NCBI GenBank assembly: GCA_052289195.1
Contig: DAWAJD010000006.1
Location: 6,470 to 70,469, forward strand
Direction: 5' to 3'
Length of the DNA stretch: 64,000 bases
From: UBA4644 sp900555855
Lineage (GTDB): Bacteria > Bacillota > Clostridia > Oscillospirales > Butyricicoccaceae
Shown: in pieces, positions 25,858 through 36,400 of the stretch
Position numbering within the stretch: the stretch's first letter is position 1
Layout of the letters: each line of letters starts with the position of its first letter
Position numbers and translations under genes: made by a program
Notes under the pieces: generated by a model
Databases searched by the model: none
What the model was told of the DNA's origin: nothing
What the model saw: only the letters and a program-made list of their open reading frames with translations

Positions 25858-27399
25858 TTACAGCAGCATGAGGCCCTTCTTGTTGTAGGTGGTGGGGGTG
25901 CTGGTCTTCTGCCCCTCCAGCCATTCATCGAACCGCTCGCTCTCGATGGCGCTCTTGATGTCAGAACGGTACTTCAGGCCCTCGCGCTCCACGAAATACA
26001 TGATGTGGTAGCCATAGGAGGTCTTGACGATATCGTTGTCGCCGGGCTGACGGGCGGCGTCGAAGCACCAGTCGTTGAACTCCGTGACCATCTGGCCCGG
26101 ATAAACGCCTTCATACAGGCCGCCGTCAGAGGCGGAGCCGTCCTCGCTGTATTCCTTCGCCAACGCGGCAAAGGAATCCTCGGTCTTCTCGCCGCTCTTC
26201 CACTGCTCATAGACCTGCTCGGCCTTGGCCTTCACTTCCTCATTGGCGGCGTCGATCTCGGCGATGGTGGCCTCATCGGCATCGGAAGCGGCGGTCTGGG
26301 TCTTGAACAGGATGTGGCGGATCGCCACGGTATAGTCCTCAGACACATGACGATCCAGGAACAGGCAGACCGTATAGCACTTGTTGTCCTCGTCCTCCAC
26401 CAGGGTGGCGTCGCCGTTCTTGCGTCCGGCGTCCTTCAGCCAGTCGCCGGAAGCGCCGCTCAGGCCGGAGATCTTGGAGTTCTCATACAGCGCCGTTTCA
26501 AAGCCTTCGTCGCTGTTGTCAATATTGGCCCGGACTGCTTCGTCAAAGTTGCTGCCATCGGCGGACAGCGCCGCAAAAATGGCATTGGCAGTCTTTTCCG
26601 CTGCTTTCTTAGAGGCAGTGGTCTTGGCCTGAGCGTCCTCCTCACTGGTGGGCGCGCCCTCCTCCGTGCTGGAGGCATCGTAGGTGAAGGTCTCATACTT
26701 CACCTCGTAAGCGTAATAATCCGCCACATCATAGCTGTCCTTATTCTCTTCGTAATAGGCATCAATATCTGCGTCAGCGATGCCGAAGCCCTCCAGCAGG
26801 GAATCGTAATAGGTGGAGGCCAACGCACGCTTGGCCCGATATGCCTCCACATCAGATTTCCGGATGCCGGTGCCGAAGGCCAGAGAGATATATTTGCTCA
26901 GGCTGTAGCCATAGGAATCCGCAGTTTCCTGGATGTTCGTCATGAACTCATTCACTTCCTGCTGCCGGGTGTCGGAGACGGTCATCCCCTGCTCCTTGGC
27001 CCGCTGAAACAGGATGCTCACCTGCTGCGCGGTGTTTTCCGCCTGCTCCAGGAAATACTCCTTCCAGGTCTTGCTGGAATCAAAGAGACAGCTCTGGGCG
27101 TCGAAGGCGGCGCTGCTGACATCGTAGCCATACATCTGCAGGTAATAGCCGTTGCTGTTCATAAAGCTGGCCCGGGTATCAGCGTAAAACTGCTTGAGCT
27201 CCGCCGCGGAGATATTGTCCTTGCCCACGGTCATCGCGGTAGTGCTGCGGGCCAGGATGCCGGTGCCGGAAACGATGGCATAAACGAGCGCCAGCACGCA
27301 CAGCACAGCCACCGCGATCAGGGTGATCTTGATGCCGATGCCGGTCCCCTCGCTATTTTTCCGGCTGGGATTGTTGGACTTTGCCAGATTCTTATCCAT
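25858..27399 (-). CDS. Membrane-anchored peptidylprolyl isomerase (parvulin/PrsA-SurA type)
   Basis: Extracytoplasmic foldase of 513 residues. A Lys-rich N-terminus (MDKNLAKSNNPSRKN) precedes one membrane helix (about residues 24-46). A SurA_N-like helical region follows, then a PpiC rotamase domain near residues 345-480 (AIRHILFKT at its start; SEDGSASDGGLYEGVYPG and YGYHIMYFVE at its end). No lipobox is present, so it is anchored by the helix rather than lipid, unlike classical PrsA. The start is uncertain: the best ATG (27399) has AAGG immediately next to it and a 10-N assembly gap lies 20 bases upstream. The promoter beyond the gap is intact. Confidence 0.82.
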   Translation of the reverse strand: MDKNLAKSNNPSRKNSEGTGIGIKITLIAVAVLCVLALVYAIVSGTGILARSTTAMTVGKDNISAAELKQFYADTRASFMNSNGYYLQMYGYDVSSAAFDAQSCLFDSSKTWKEYFLEQAENTAQQVSILFQRAKEQGMTVSDTRQQEVNEFMTNIQETADSYGYSLSKYISLAFGTGIRKSDVEAYRAKRALASTYYDSLLEGFGIADADIDAYYEENKDSYDVADYYAYEVKYETFTYDASSTEEGAPTSEEDAQAKTTASKKAAEKTANAIFAALSADGSNFDEAVRANIDNSDEGFETALYENSKISGLSGASGDWLKDAGRKNGDATLVEDEDNKCYTVCLFLDRHVSEDYTVAIRHILFKTQTAASDADEATIAEIDAANEEVKAKAEQVYEQWKSGEKTEDSFAALAKEYSEDGSASDGGLYEGVYPGQMVTEFNDWCFDAARQPGDNDIVKTSYGYHIMYFVEREGLKYRSDIKSAIESERFDEWLEGQKTSTPTTYNKKGLMLL

Positions 27400-27418
27400 C
27401 CTTGCTGAAAGATTTTGA

Positions 27419-27428
27419 NNNNNNNNNN
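27419..27428. other. Assembly gap (10 N)
   Basis: Ten undetermined bases between the foldase start codon and its promoter. The true gap length is unknown. Confidence 0.95.
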
Positions 27429-27455
27429 CGGGCTTGCCGTGCTGCAATCATGACA

Positions 27456-27484
27456 ATTATCCGTGCTGCGGCAGCAAAAGTCAA
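27456..27484 (-). promoter_or_regulatory. Sigma-A promoter for the foldase gene
   Basis: On minus, TTGACT (27479-27484) and GATAAT (27456-27461) with a 17-bp spacer. Back to back with the rpmE promoter. Confidence 0.65.
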
Positions 27485-27559
27485 CCCCTTTTTTGCAATT
27501 GAAACATAAATTTTATTTCAAAAGTCCCCGTTTTTTGACGGAGATTTTCAAAAAAGGGC

Positions 27560-27588
27560 TTGCAATCTAACTTTTCTTGTGTTATGAT
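27560..27588 (+). promoter_or_regulatory. Sigma-A promoter for rpmE
   Basis: TTGCAA (27560-27565) and TATGAT (27583-27588) with a 17-bp spacer, 39 bp before the start codon. Confidence 0.8.
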
Positions 27589-27627
27589 TGCTGTTGCGAA
27601 AAGTTATCAGCAGCGAGGTGAGAAGAA

Positions 27628-27834
27628 ATGAAAGAGGGTATCCATCCCAACTACCGTGTCACCACCGTGAAGTGCGCCTGCGGCAACGAGTTCCAGGTCG
27701 GCTCTACGAAGGAGAACATCCGTGTTGAAATTTGCAATCAGTGCCATCCCTTCTATACCGGCAAGCAGAAGCTGGTCGATACCGGCGGACGCGTTGACCG
27801 CTTCAAGAAGCGTTTCAACCTGGAAAACAAGTAA
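27628..27834 (+). CDS. rpmE: 50S ribosomal protein L31, zinc-binding type
   Basis: 68-residue L31 with the four zinc-ribbon cysteines: C16 and C18 in KCACGNEF, C36 and C39 in EICNQCHPFYTGKQ. This is the zinc-containing form rather than the zinc-free YtiA type. The AGCGAGGTGAG ribosome site precedes the ATG. The hairpin downstream may limit read-through into hflX. Confidence 0.96.
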   Translation: MKEGIHPNYRVTTVKCACGNEFQVGSTKENIRVEICNQCHPFYTGKQKLVDTGGRVDRFKKRFNLENK

Positions 27835-27851
27835 TCACTGCCAGATGATAG

Positions 27852-27883
27852 AGCGGCGCCTGATCTCCGGGCGCCGCTTTTTT
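27852..27883 (+). terminator. Terminator or attenuator between rpmE and hflX
   Basis: 9-bp stem (AGCGGCGCC and GGCGCCGCT), 9-nt loop, then six T. No promoter is visible before hflX, so partial read-through is likely. Confidence 0.8.
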
Positions 27884-27915
27884 CAGCTTATCACCCACGA
27901 CAGGAGGCGTTTCCC

Positions 27916-29223
27916 ATGAGTATGCTGGATAAGCGGGAAAATGTACGCGGCCGGTGCCTTTTGGTGGGCCTGGCCTGCAACAGCACTGCGGATTTTGAAA
28001 ACTCCGACGAGATCACCATGGCGGAGCTGGCCGAGCTGGTAAAGACCGCCGGCGGCGAGACCGTCATGACCGCCATGCAGAACAAGCACACCCCCGATCC
28101 CCACACCTTCATCGGCGAAGGCAAGGCGGCGGAGCTGAAGGAGCTCATCGCCGCAAACGAGATCGACCTGACCATCGTTGACAACGAGCTTTCTCCCTCC
28201 CAGAGCCGGGCGCTGGAGGAGGCGCTTTCCTGCCGGGTCATCGACCGCAGCGGTCTGATCCTGGATATTTTTGCCGACCGGGCCCGGACGGCGGAGGGCA
28301 AGCTGCAGGTGGAGCTCGCCCAGTATCAATACCTGCTGCCCCGGCTCACGGGTATGTGGACCCATCTGGTCCGGCAGACGGCCTCCGGCGGCTCCTCCCC
28401 CATCGGCACCCGCGGCCCCGGCGAGACCCAGCTGGAGACCGACCGGCGGCACATCCGCCGCAAGATCCAGCGTCTGCAGGAGGACATCCGCGACCTGCAG
28501 CGGGTCCGGGCCACCCAGCGCAGCAAGCGGGAAAAGAACGAGATCCCGCTGATCTGCATCGTGGGCTACACCAATGCGGGCAAATCCACCCTGCTCAACG
28601 CCCTCACCGGCGCGGAGGTCCATGCGGCAGACCGGCTGTTTGACACGCTGGACCCCACCACCCGCCTGCTGCACACCCAGCAGATGGGCGACCTTCTGTT
28701 TTCCGACACGGTGGGCTTTATCCGCAAGCTGCCGCATCATCTGATCGACGCCTTCCGCTCCACGCTGGAGGAGCTGACCTATGCGGATGTGCTGCTCCAT
28801 GTGGTAGACGCCAGCGACGAGCAGTGGCGGCTGCAGAGCCATGTGGTGGAGGAGCTGATCTCCCAGCTGGGCGCGGAAAAAACGCCCCGCATCCTGATCT
28901 TCAACAAGGCCGACCGGCTGCGGGAGGATCAGCTGCCTCGGGAATCCGGCGCGCTCTTCTGCTCTGCCCTGAAGGGGCTGGGGCTGGAGCAGCTGGTGGA
29001 CCGGATCTGTCAGGTGCTGGGCGAAAACCTGCACACGGTGGACTTTGTCCTTCCCTATGCCCAGGCGCAGCTGCTGGATTATCTTTACCGGGCGGCCAAT
29101 GTGCGCCGGGCGGATTATGTGGAGACGGGCATCCATGTGGAGGCCGTCGTGGACGAAAAGGTCTTCGGCCGGCTGCAGGAGGTGCTCCCGCCGGAGCAAA
29201 GGAGAAAGCATGAAGAATTTTAA
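27916..29223 (+). CDS. hflX: Ribosome-associated GTPase HflX
   Basis: GTPase that splits stalled or hibernating 70S ribosomes under stress. 435 residues. The N-terminal HflX domain (about 1-205) includes DPHTFIGEGKAAELKEL and the Arg/Gly motif TRGPGETQLETDRR. The G domain follows: G1 GYTNAGKSTLLNAL near residue 218, G3 DTVGFIRKLPH near 263, G4 NKAD near 330. The start follows ACAGGAGGCG. Its 3' end overlaps yigZ by 14 bases. Confidence 0.95.
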   Translation: MSMLDKRENVRGRCLLVGLACNSTADFENSDEITMAELAELVKTAGGETVMTAMQNKHTPDPHTFIGEGKAAELKELIAANEIDLTIVDNELSPSQSRALEEALSCRVIDRSGLILDIFADRARTAEGKLQVELAQYQYLLPRLTGMWTHLVRQTASGGSSPIGTRGPGETQLETDRRHIRRKIQRLQEDIRDLQRVRATQRSKREKNEIPLICIVGYTNAGKSTLLNALTGAEVHAADRLFDTLDPTTRLLHTQQMGDLLFSDTVGFIRKLPHHLIDAFRSTLEELTYADVLLHVVDASDEQWRLQSHVVEELISQLGAEKTPRILIFNKADRLREDQLPRESGALFCSALKGLGLEQLVDRICQVLGENLHTVDFVLPYAQAQLLDYLYRAANVRRADYVETGIHVEAVVDEKVFGRLQEVLPPEQRRKHEEF

Positions 29224-29833
29224 GGTCCCCTGGCAGGAGGCGGAGGTGGAATTCGTCGAGAAAAAATCCCGCTTCATCGGCCATATCTATAAAATTCAGA
29301 CGCCGGAGCAGGCACAGGACATCCTGGCCGCCGTGCGCAAGACCTATTGGGACGCCAGCCACAATGTCTATGCCTATGTGCTGCAGAACGGGGTCATGCG
29401 ATTTTCCGACGACGGCGAGCCGCAGGGGACCTCCGGCATGCCCACGCTGGATGTGCTCAAGAAGGAAGCGGTGTTCGATGTGATGTGCGTCACCACCCGG
29501 TATTTCGGCGGGACGCTGCTGGGGGCGGGCGGTCTCGTCCGGGCCTACAGCCACACCTGCAAGCTGGCGCTGGACGCCGCGGGACAGGCCATGATGCAGC
29601 CCTTTGCCCGCATCCGGCTGGACTGCCCCTATCCCCTGCTGGAGCAGGTCCGGCGGCAGCTTCCGCTGTTTGAGGCGGAGGAGACCGGCGCTGTGTTCGG
29701 CGCCTCTGTGGAGCTGACGGCGGCGCTGCCGGCCGAGCGGCTGCCCGCCCTTTCCGCGCAGCTTTCCGAGCTCACCGCCGGCAGGCTCCGGCCCATTCCC
29801 GACGGCGAGGAATGGGTGGCGAAAAGGCTTTGA
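29210..29833 (+). CDS. yigZ: YigZ/IMPACT family protein
   Basis: 207-residue protein related to the eukaryotic translation regulator IMPACT; the bacterial role is unclear. Residues 18-130 hold the UPF0029 domain with KSRFIGHIY, DDGEPQGTSGMP and VTTRYFGGTLLGAGGLVRAY. A C-terminal ferredoxin-like domain follows. ATG 29210 is chosen because AAAGGAGAAAG lies just upstream and residues then match the family start (MKNFKVPWQEA). It is translationally coupled to hflX. Confidence 0.88.
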   Translation: MKNFKVPWQEAEVEFVEKKSRFIGHIYKIQTPEQAQDILAAVRKTYWDASHNVYAYVLQNGVMRFSDDGEPQGTSGMPTLDVLKKEAVFDVMCVTTRYFGGTLLGAGGLVRAYSHTCKLALDAAGQAMMQPFARIRLDCPYPLLEQVRRQLPLFEAEETGAVFGASVELTAALPAERLPALSAQLSELTAGRLRPIPDGEEWVAKRL

Positions 29834-29847
29834 ATTGAAAGAAAAGG

Positions 29848-29891
29848 AAAAGGACAGCGTCCGCAGGAAGCTCTGCAGACGCTGTCCTTTT
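29848..29891. terminator. Bidirectional terminator between yigZ and addA
   Basis: 14-bp perfect outer stem (AAAAGGACAGCGTC and GACGCTGTCCTTTT). After one mismatch, a 4-bp inner stem (GCAG and CTGC) adds to it. It serves yigZ (plus) and addA (minus). Confidence 0.92.
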
Positions 29892-29913
29892 CTGTTTTTA
29901 TGAAGCTGCGGTA

Positions 29914-32900
29914 TTACAGAAGGACGCCCTTGCCCGTCCGCAAAAACCAGACCCATTTTTCCGCCACGGGCCGGCCAAAGACCGCTTCCGCCGCTTTTTG
30001 ATAAAGGGAGAGCTGCAGCGCGTGCTCCCCGGCCCGGGCCTCCTCCTGGCCGGGCGTCATCCGGTCTGTTTTGAAGTCCACGATGGTCAGGCCCTGCTCC
30101 TCAAAGAGCACCAGATCCATGGCGCCGTTCAACAGGATCTGCTCCCCGGCGGGGCCGTTTTCCAGCAGCGTGTCTGCATCCAGCAGGACGCTGAACTCAT
30201 ATTCCCGCAGGACGCGCCCGGCCTGTTCCATTCTCTTTGCCAGCTGGGACCGGGCAAAGGCAGCCACAGGCTCCGGCAGAAGCAGGCCCTCCTGCTCCTC
30301 CGTCAAAAAGCCCTTCTGCCGCAGCAGCGCCGCCTGCCGCAGCACGCCTTCCACTGTCTGACATTCCCGCAGCTCCGCCCGGCACAGGAGCCTGTGCATG
30401 GCCGTTCCCCGGGCCGCGGCTTTGAGATCCGGCCGGCGCAGCGGCGAAGGGTGATGATCCCGCGCCATGGGCCGTTCCGGCGCGCCGAAGATCTCGCCGG
30501 TCTCCGGGATGAGCTTTTTCAGGCCGGTGGGCGTCAGCTTGGAGGGCAGCGCCGCCGCGGCCAGATGGGCATAATGCACCCTGCTTTTGGCCGCCAGCGC
30601 ATCCAGCGCTTCCGGCTCCGGCCCCTGCGCCGCTTCGTTTTCCGGGCTGCGGAGCGGCGCTGCGCCGCCCTCCGGGCAGATCTCCTCCAACTGATCCGGC
30701 CGGTAGACCCGGCAGACCAGCCGCTCTGCCGCGGCGTCCTTTCCCAGAGGGAAGCTTTCCGGGCAAAGCGCCCGCAGCGCGCCGCCGGCAGGATGCGTCA
30801 AAAGCGCTGCCAGCAGCCAGTTCATGGCATTATCCTGCGCCGCCAGCCAGGCCGGGGCCGGTGCGCCGCCGCTCTCCCGGGCGATCCTCTGCACCTGCTC
30901 CGCAAGCTTGCCGCCGGACATCACCAGGATCAGCTTCTGCCGGGCCCTGGTCATTGCCACATAAAGCTTGCGCAGCTCCTCGCTCCGCAGCTCTCCCCGG
31001 GTATAGATCACAATAGCCTGCCGCAGCTGCGTCCGGTATTCGGCGTGCTCCGCCGGGCGGCGGAGCCGGAAGCCCAGGCCCAGATTCGGATGGAACATCA
31101 CCGGCTTTCTCAGGTCCTCCTGATTGAACTGCTTGGAAAGATCCGGAACGATAACAAAGGGATATTCCAGCCCCTTGGACCGGTGGATGCTCATGAGCTG
31201 AACGCCGGTGCGCTCTCCCTCCGGAGGATCCAGATCCTTGTCCTCCGCCAGCTTTTGATCCATCCACTGCAAAAAGGCCCCCAGCCCGCCGGAAGCGCCG
31301 TCAAAGGGCCGGGCCAGCTCCAAAAGCCGGCTCAGGTTGCGCACCCGGGCCGGGCCCTGATCCAGCGCGCCAAACACGCTTTCCGCCCCGGTCAGGCTGT
31401 AGATCTGCCGGATCAGCGCAGAAAGGGGCCGCTCTCTGGCGCTTTCCGAATAGCGCTCCAGATCCAGCAGCAGCCGGGCGCACAGCAGCTCCGACGCCGC
31501 CAGCGCGTTCAGGCCGTCGATCAGGTCGCCCTCGCCCGCCGCCAGCCGCAGCTTTGCCAGCAGATCCGGCGAAGCCAGATACAGCGGCGAGCGCAGCACG
31601 GAGACCAGCGGGATATCCTGCCGCCGGTTCCAGATCAGCCGCAGCAGCGAAAGCATCACCGAGACCTCCACCGTCCCGAAAAACGCGCCGCCGCTGCCGC
31701 CGCAGGGGAGCTTTTCCTGCAGCAGCGCCTTTTGAAAGATCGGCGCCTTATTGGAAAAAGAGCTGAGCAGGATGGCCACATCCTCCGGTCTGGCCGCCCG
31801 GACGGTCCCGTCCTTTTCCGTCACGGTCTCCTCTGCCAGCAGCCGCTTCACCCGCTTTGCCGTCAGGCGGGCTTCCAGAACGCCGCGCCGCTCCTCCTCC
31901 TCGCCGGATTTTTCGCCGCAGTCCAGCAGCAGGACCTCCGAAGGCTGGCAGCCCGGCTGATCCGTGCAGCGGAGCCGCTGCTCTTCATCGTAATCCACGC
32001 CGCCGAACTCCCGGGTAATCAGCCGGGAAAAGCAATAATTGCAAAGCTCCAGGACCTCCTGCCGGGAGCGGAAGTTCTGGTTCAGCGCCAGCCTTTTCCG
32101 GCTGCCGCAGGCCGTTTCATAGGGCTCTGAGGACAGATAGCGATCCAGAAATATGTCCGGATCCGCCAGACGGAAGCCATAGATGCTCTGCTTCACATCG
32201 CCCACGAAAAAGGCGCTGTCCCCCGCCTGCCGCAGGGCGTTAAAGATCTGCTCCTGGATCTCATTGGTATCCTGATATTCGTCTACCAGCAGCTCCCGGA
32301 TCCCCTGCCGCAGCTCCGCCGCCAGCGGCGAGGGGCCGCCGTCCTCCGCCTGCAGAAGGTGGAGGGCAAGATGCTCCAGATCGCTGAAGTCCAGCAGGTT
32401 TTTCTGCCGCTTCAGCGCCTGATACTGCTCCGTGAACTGCTGGGTCAGGCGGCAAAGCGCTTCCGCCATGGGGCGGCTCTCCCGGCCCTCTGCCAGCGTC
32501 CGGCGCACATCGCTGAAATAGATCTCCTTTTTCAGCAGCGGCACCAGCGCGGCAAACCGGTCCTTCCCGGCCTTGATCCGCGCCACAAACGCCTTGTCCT
32601 CATAGCGGCAGGGCGTCAGCCGGCCCTTGTCAAAGGTTTCCAGACAGGCACAGGCCGCGTCCCAGCCCTGCCGGATGCTTTCCTGCAGACGCAGGCCAAA
32701 GGACCGGTACTGTTCCAGCGTGGCGCGGTATTTTTCCCAGACCTCCGGCACGGTCTCCGCTTCCGCGCAGATCCGTTCCAGCGCGGAAAGCTCATATTCC
32801 AGCCGGGAAGCGGCGGCGGCCTGCAGATATTTGCCCCAGCCGCTGCCCTCCGGCCCGGCGGCGCAGAGCTCCGGCAGCAGCGCCAGCATCCGCTCCGGCG

Positions 32901-33468
32901 CGGGATGGCTGCGCAAACGCTCATACAGCGCCAGCACCGTTTCTCCCAGCTTTTCATCCGACCGGCCCTCCGTCAGGCTGTCGCAGAGGGCGCGGAAATC
33001 CGTCTCGCCCCGGGCATAGGCCTGCTCCAGCACCGCGGAGAGCGCCTGCTCCTTCAGCAGGGCGCACTGGGTCTCGTCGGCCAGACGGAAATCCGGATCC
33101 ACGCCGCAGAGGGAAAAATGCTCCCGCAGCAGGCTCTGGCAGAAGGAATGGACCGTCTGGATCCGGCTGCTCCCCAAAAGGGCCAGCTGCCGCCGCAGGC
33201 CGCTGTCCTCCGGCCGCTCTGCCAGTCTGCGGTGAAGCTCGTCGCTGATCTTGGAGCGCATTTCCGCTGCGGCGGCGTTGGTGAAGGTCACCACCAGAAG
33301 CTCGTCGATCCCGCAGGGGTCTTTGGGATCGGTGATCCATTCCAATACCCGCTGCACCAATACCGCAGTCTTGCCGGAGCCTGCCGCGGCAGAGACGATG
33401 AGACTGCCGTTTCTGCTCCGGATCGCAGCCTGCTGCTGCGCCGTCCATGTTACCTGGCTCACAGCCAT
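29914..33468 (-). CDS. addA: ATP-dependent helicase/nuclease subunit A
   Basis: Motor and one nuclease of AddAB, which processes double-strand breaks to load RecA. 1184 residues. UvrD-type helicase motifs: Walker A SAAAGSGKTAVL near residue 27, Walker B LLVDEYQDTNE near 390, and motif VI-like YVAMTRARQKL near 835. The C-terminal RecB-family nuclease shows GAMDLVLFEEQ and IVDFKTD near 1125-1140. It overlaps addB by 10 bases, so the two subunits are made together. Confidence 0.95.
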   Translation of the reverse strand: MAVSQVTWTAQQQAAIRSRNGSLIVSAAAGSGKTAVLVQRVLEWITDPKDPCGIDELLVVTFTNAAAAEMRSKISDELHRRLAERPEDSGLRRQLALLGSSRIQTVHSFCQSLLREHFSLCGVDPDFRLADETQCALLKEQALSAVLEQAYARGETDFRALCDSLTEGRSDEKLGETVLALYERLRSHPAPERMLALLPELCAAGPEGSGWGKYLQAAAASRLEYELSALERICAEAETVPEVWEKYRATLEQYRSFGLRLQESIRQGWDAACACLETFDKGRLTPCRYEDKAFVARIKAGKDRFAALVPLLKKEIYFSDVRRTLAEGRESRPMAEALCRLTQQFTEQYQALKRQKNLLDFSDLEHLALHLLQAEDGGPSPLAAELRQGIRELLVDEYQDTNEIQEQIFNALRQAGDSAFFVGDVKQSIYGFRLADPDIFLDRYLSSEPYETACGSRKRLALNQNFRSRQEVLELCNYCFSRLITREFGGVDYDEEQRLRCTDQPGCQPSEVLLLDCGEKSGEEEERRGVLEARLTAKRVKRLLAEETVTEKDGTVRAARPEDVAILLSSFSNKAPIFQKALLQEKLPCGGSGGAFFGTVEVSVMLSLLRLIWNRRQDIPLVSVLRSPLYLASPDLLAKLRLAAGEGDLIDGLNALAASELLCARLLLDLERYSESARERPLSALIRQIYSLTGAESVFGALDQGPARVRNLSRLLELARPFDGASGGLGAFLQWMDQKLAEDKDLDPPEGERTGVQLMSIHRSKGLEYPFVIVPDLSKQFNQEDLRKPVMFHPNLGLGFRLRRPAEHAEYRTQLRQAIVIYTRGELRSEELRKLYVAMTRARQKLILVMSGGKLAEQVQRIARESGGAPAPAWLAAQDNAMNWLLAALLTHPAGGALRALCPESFPLGKDAAAERLVCRVYRPDQLEEICPEGGAAPLRSPENEAAQGPEPEALDALAAKSRVHYAHLAAAALPSKLTPTGLKKLIPETGEIFGAPERPMARDHHPSPLRRPDLKAAARGTAMHRLLCRAELRECQTVEGVLRQAALLRQKGFLTEEQEGLLLPEPVAAFARSQLAKRMEQAGRVLREYEFSVLLDADTLLENGPAGEQILLNGAMDLVLFEEQGLTIVDFKTDRMTPGQEEARAGEHALQLSLYQKAAEAVFGRPVAEKWVWFLRTGKGVLL

Positions 33469-36400
33469 TCCTCCTCTCCCTCCGGCCCGTTCCGGCGGAG
33501 CCGTTCCTCTTCCTCTTTTTCCAGCAGCTCCCGGACCGCCTTTTCTTCCAGCTTGGGAAGATAGCGCAGGCAGTCCTTTTCCATGGTGGTATCAAAATGG
33601 CAGGCCGCCCGGAAATCGCAGAACTTGCAGGCGTTTTCCTTCCAGTTGATCCGGTAGGGATCCGCTTCGATATCGCCGGCGCTGATCTGCCGGGCGATCC
33701 GCCGGAGGGTCTCTTCCGTCTTGTGCAGCAGTCCGTTCAGCTGCAGCGCCGAGACCAGAGAGGACCGCTCGCCAAAGGAGCCGTCCTTTTTCAGGGACAC
33801 CGGCAAAAAGCGGAACCGCCCGCCGTGTTCCATGGCTTCCAGAAGGTCTCCGTCGTCCCGCACCAGCCCGATGCGCCGCAGCTCCTGATCCAGCCGGCTC
33901 TGGAATTTTTCGTCCGTCTCCCCCGGCTCACGGAAAAGATAGGGCGTCTTCGCCGGGACATACAGCGCGCCGCAGGGCTCCGTCCGCTGCACGCCGCCGC
34001 AGCCGGAAAAGCTGTCCAGCGCGGCGGGGCCGCTCTGCTTGAGCATCATCAGATAAAGGAACATCTGCAGATTCAGCCCGTAAAGCACATCGGAGAGCCG
34101 GAATTCCTTTTTCCCCGTCTTATAGTCCACGACCTTCAGGTAGAGCGTATTGCCGCGGATATAACCATCCACCCGGTCGATCTTTCCGCTGACGGAGAGC
34201 ATGACGCCGCCCTCCTGCAGCGTCAGCGGCGGCAGGTCTCCATGGTTCCGGCTGAAGTTCAGCTCAAAGCACACCGGGCGGAAGGCGCCGGCCTGGATCT
34301 CCTCCCATACATTTCCGGCGATCTGGCAGACCATCCTTCCCGCTTCTGCGAAAAGCGCCAGAAAGCGGGCGGAACGCGGCCCCGGCGGAAGATGGTTTTC
34401 CAGATAATCATTCACATATTTTGCGGCCACGGCCTCCGGGACGGCGTCTGGCATATTGCAAAGCTCCCGCACGGTATGCTCCATCACATAATGCACAAAG
34501 GTCCCGATCTCCGGCGCGCCGAAGCGGGCCTGCCGCCGGGGCTGGGCCTTCAGGCCATACTGCATAAAATAGGAGAATCGGCAGGTGGAGACCTTTTCCA
34601 GCCGGGATGCGGTCATATTCAGCTGGCTTCCGTAAAGCTGCCGCACCAGCGCCGGATCATGCACCGGGCCCCGGGGCGCGCAGTCATAGGCCCGGAGACT
34701 TTGCAGAAACGCCGCCCGCTCCGGCCAGACTGTCAGCGCGGAAAGCGCCGCCTTTTCCACAGGGGAGGGGGAAAGCTCATTTGCTTTACACGCTGTTTCC
34801 ATCAACGGTTCCTTCGCCGTCAGACGCAGCTGCTCCAAGGTTTCCTCCTGCTCGGGCGTGATGCTGCAAAGCTGGGCGATCCGGCGGAAAAGATAGCTTT
34901 GCCGGCAGGGGGAGCCGTCCGGCAGACGGCGGGGACAGGTCACCGCAAGGCTTTCCGCCGGCGCAGATACCGCCCTTGCCGCGCAGCACTGCTGCTGCCA
35001 GGCCCGCTCCTCCGCCTTTTGGGTCAGTTCGATGCCCAGGCGTTCCAGCGCGGCCCGGTCTCCCTCGCCAAGGATGCTCAGGCTGGGCTTTTCCGGCGGG
35101 AAGACGCCCTCCTGTCCGCCCACGATGACCACATGGCGCAGCCGTTCCTCCGGCAGACGCTCAAAGGAGACCGCCAGGACGCTGTCCAGCGAGGGCGGGA
35201 TCGCGGAAACATCATACTGCCGCAGCACCAGCTTCAGCAGCTTGAGAAACTCCCGCCGGTCCATGGGCTCCTGCTCCAGCGCCGCAGAAAACTGCTCCAG
35301 CGCGTTCTGCAGGATCTGATACAGCTGCGCCGTCTCTGCGGCTTCCCGGCCAAAGCCTGCAAGCTGAAGCGCTTTACAGCGATCCTCCAAGTGTTCCTCC
35401 AGGCAGATCTGTTCATAATGCTCCTGCAGCGCGGCGGCAAACTGGCCCCCCGTTTTTGCCTTTGCCAGCGCCTGACGGAACGGCCCCAGCCAGGCTGCGA
35501 TCCTGCTGCGGAGCGCTTCCAGCGCAGCCAGCCGTTCCGTCTCGTCCCGGGCCGGGAGCCCATAGCCGCAGGTGGGCGCGGTAAAGGGCTCCAGCCAGCG
35601 CTGGCCCCGGATCTGCCACTGAAAGCAATAATTCTCCAGCCGGTCCAGCCCGTCCCGCGGTATGCCGCACAGGCCGCAGCGCAGCCAGGCGATCACGCTT
35701 TCGAAGGACAGTCCGTCCTCCAGCGCTTCCAGCGCGCCCAGCGCCGCCGCCAGCGCCGGCTTTTGCAGCAGATCGGTCTTTTCGCTGAGAAACAGCGGGA
35801 TCTCATATTTTTCAAAGGCCGCAGCCAGCAGCGGGCCGTATTGCTCCAGATCGCCGCACACCACGGCCATCTCCCGCAGCCGGACGCCGGAAAGAGCCTT
35901 CTGCCGCAGCAGAGCGGCGGCCAGCTCACACTCCTCGTTCGTCCCGGAAACCTCGTAAAGGCTGACGGCATTACAGTCCTTCCAGCCAGCGGATCCATGG
36001 TCAAACAGCGCTTCTCCCAGCGCCCCAATGACGGGATCCTTTCCCGCTGGATCCGGCGAAAGCGCCTGCTGGACCGTCTCCACGCCGCAGCGGGCCGCCA
36101 TGCGCTGCAGCCGCTGGATGGTCTTGCGCTGCTCTCCGTAGATCAGCCGGTCTTTGCCCAGCTGCAGCGCCGCCGTCACCCCCTCCGCCGCCTGCAAAAG
36201 CGCTTCCAGCATGGCATATTTCTGAGCCGTGAAGCCCTCGAAGCCCAGAATGCACAACTCCGTCTCCCGCACAAGGCCGCTCTCCGCCAGCCGGGCCGCA
36301 GCCAGATCGATCCGCGCGGAGGGATCCAGCGGCCCGTTTTGACAAAACGCCATGTATTGGGCGTAGATCAGCCCGAGATCGTGCAGCTTGGGTGACATTT

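Noticed and set aside
29998..32130. Long plus-strand reading frame of 710 codons
   Set aside because: Antisense to addA with no recognisable domain.
33447..36395. Long plus-strand reading frame of 982 codons
   Set aside because: Mirror of addB on the other strand; high-GC antisense frame with no family resemblance or ribosome site.
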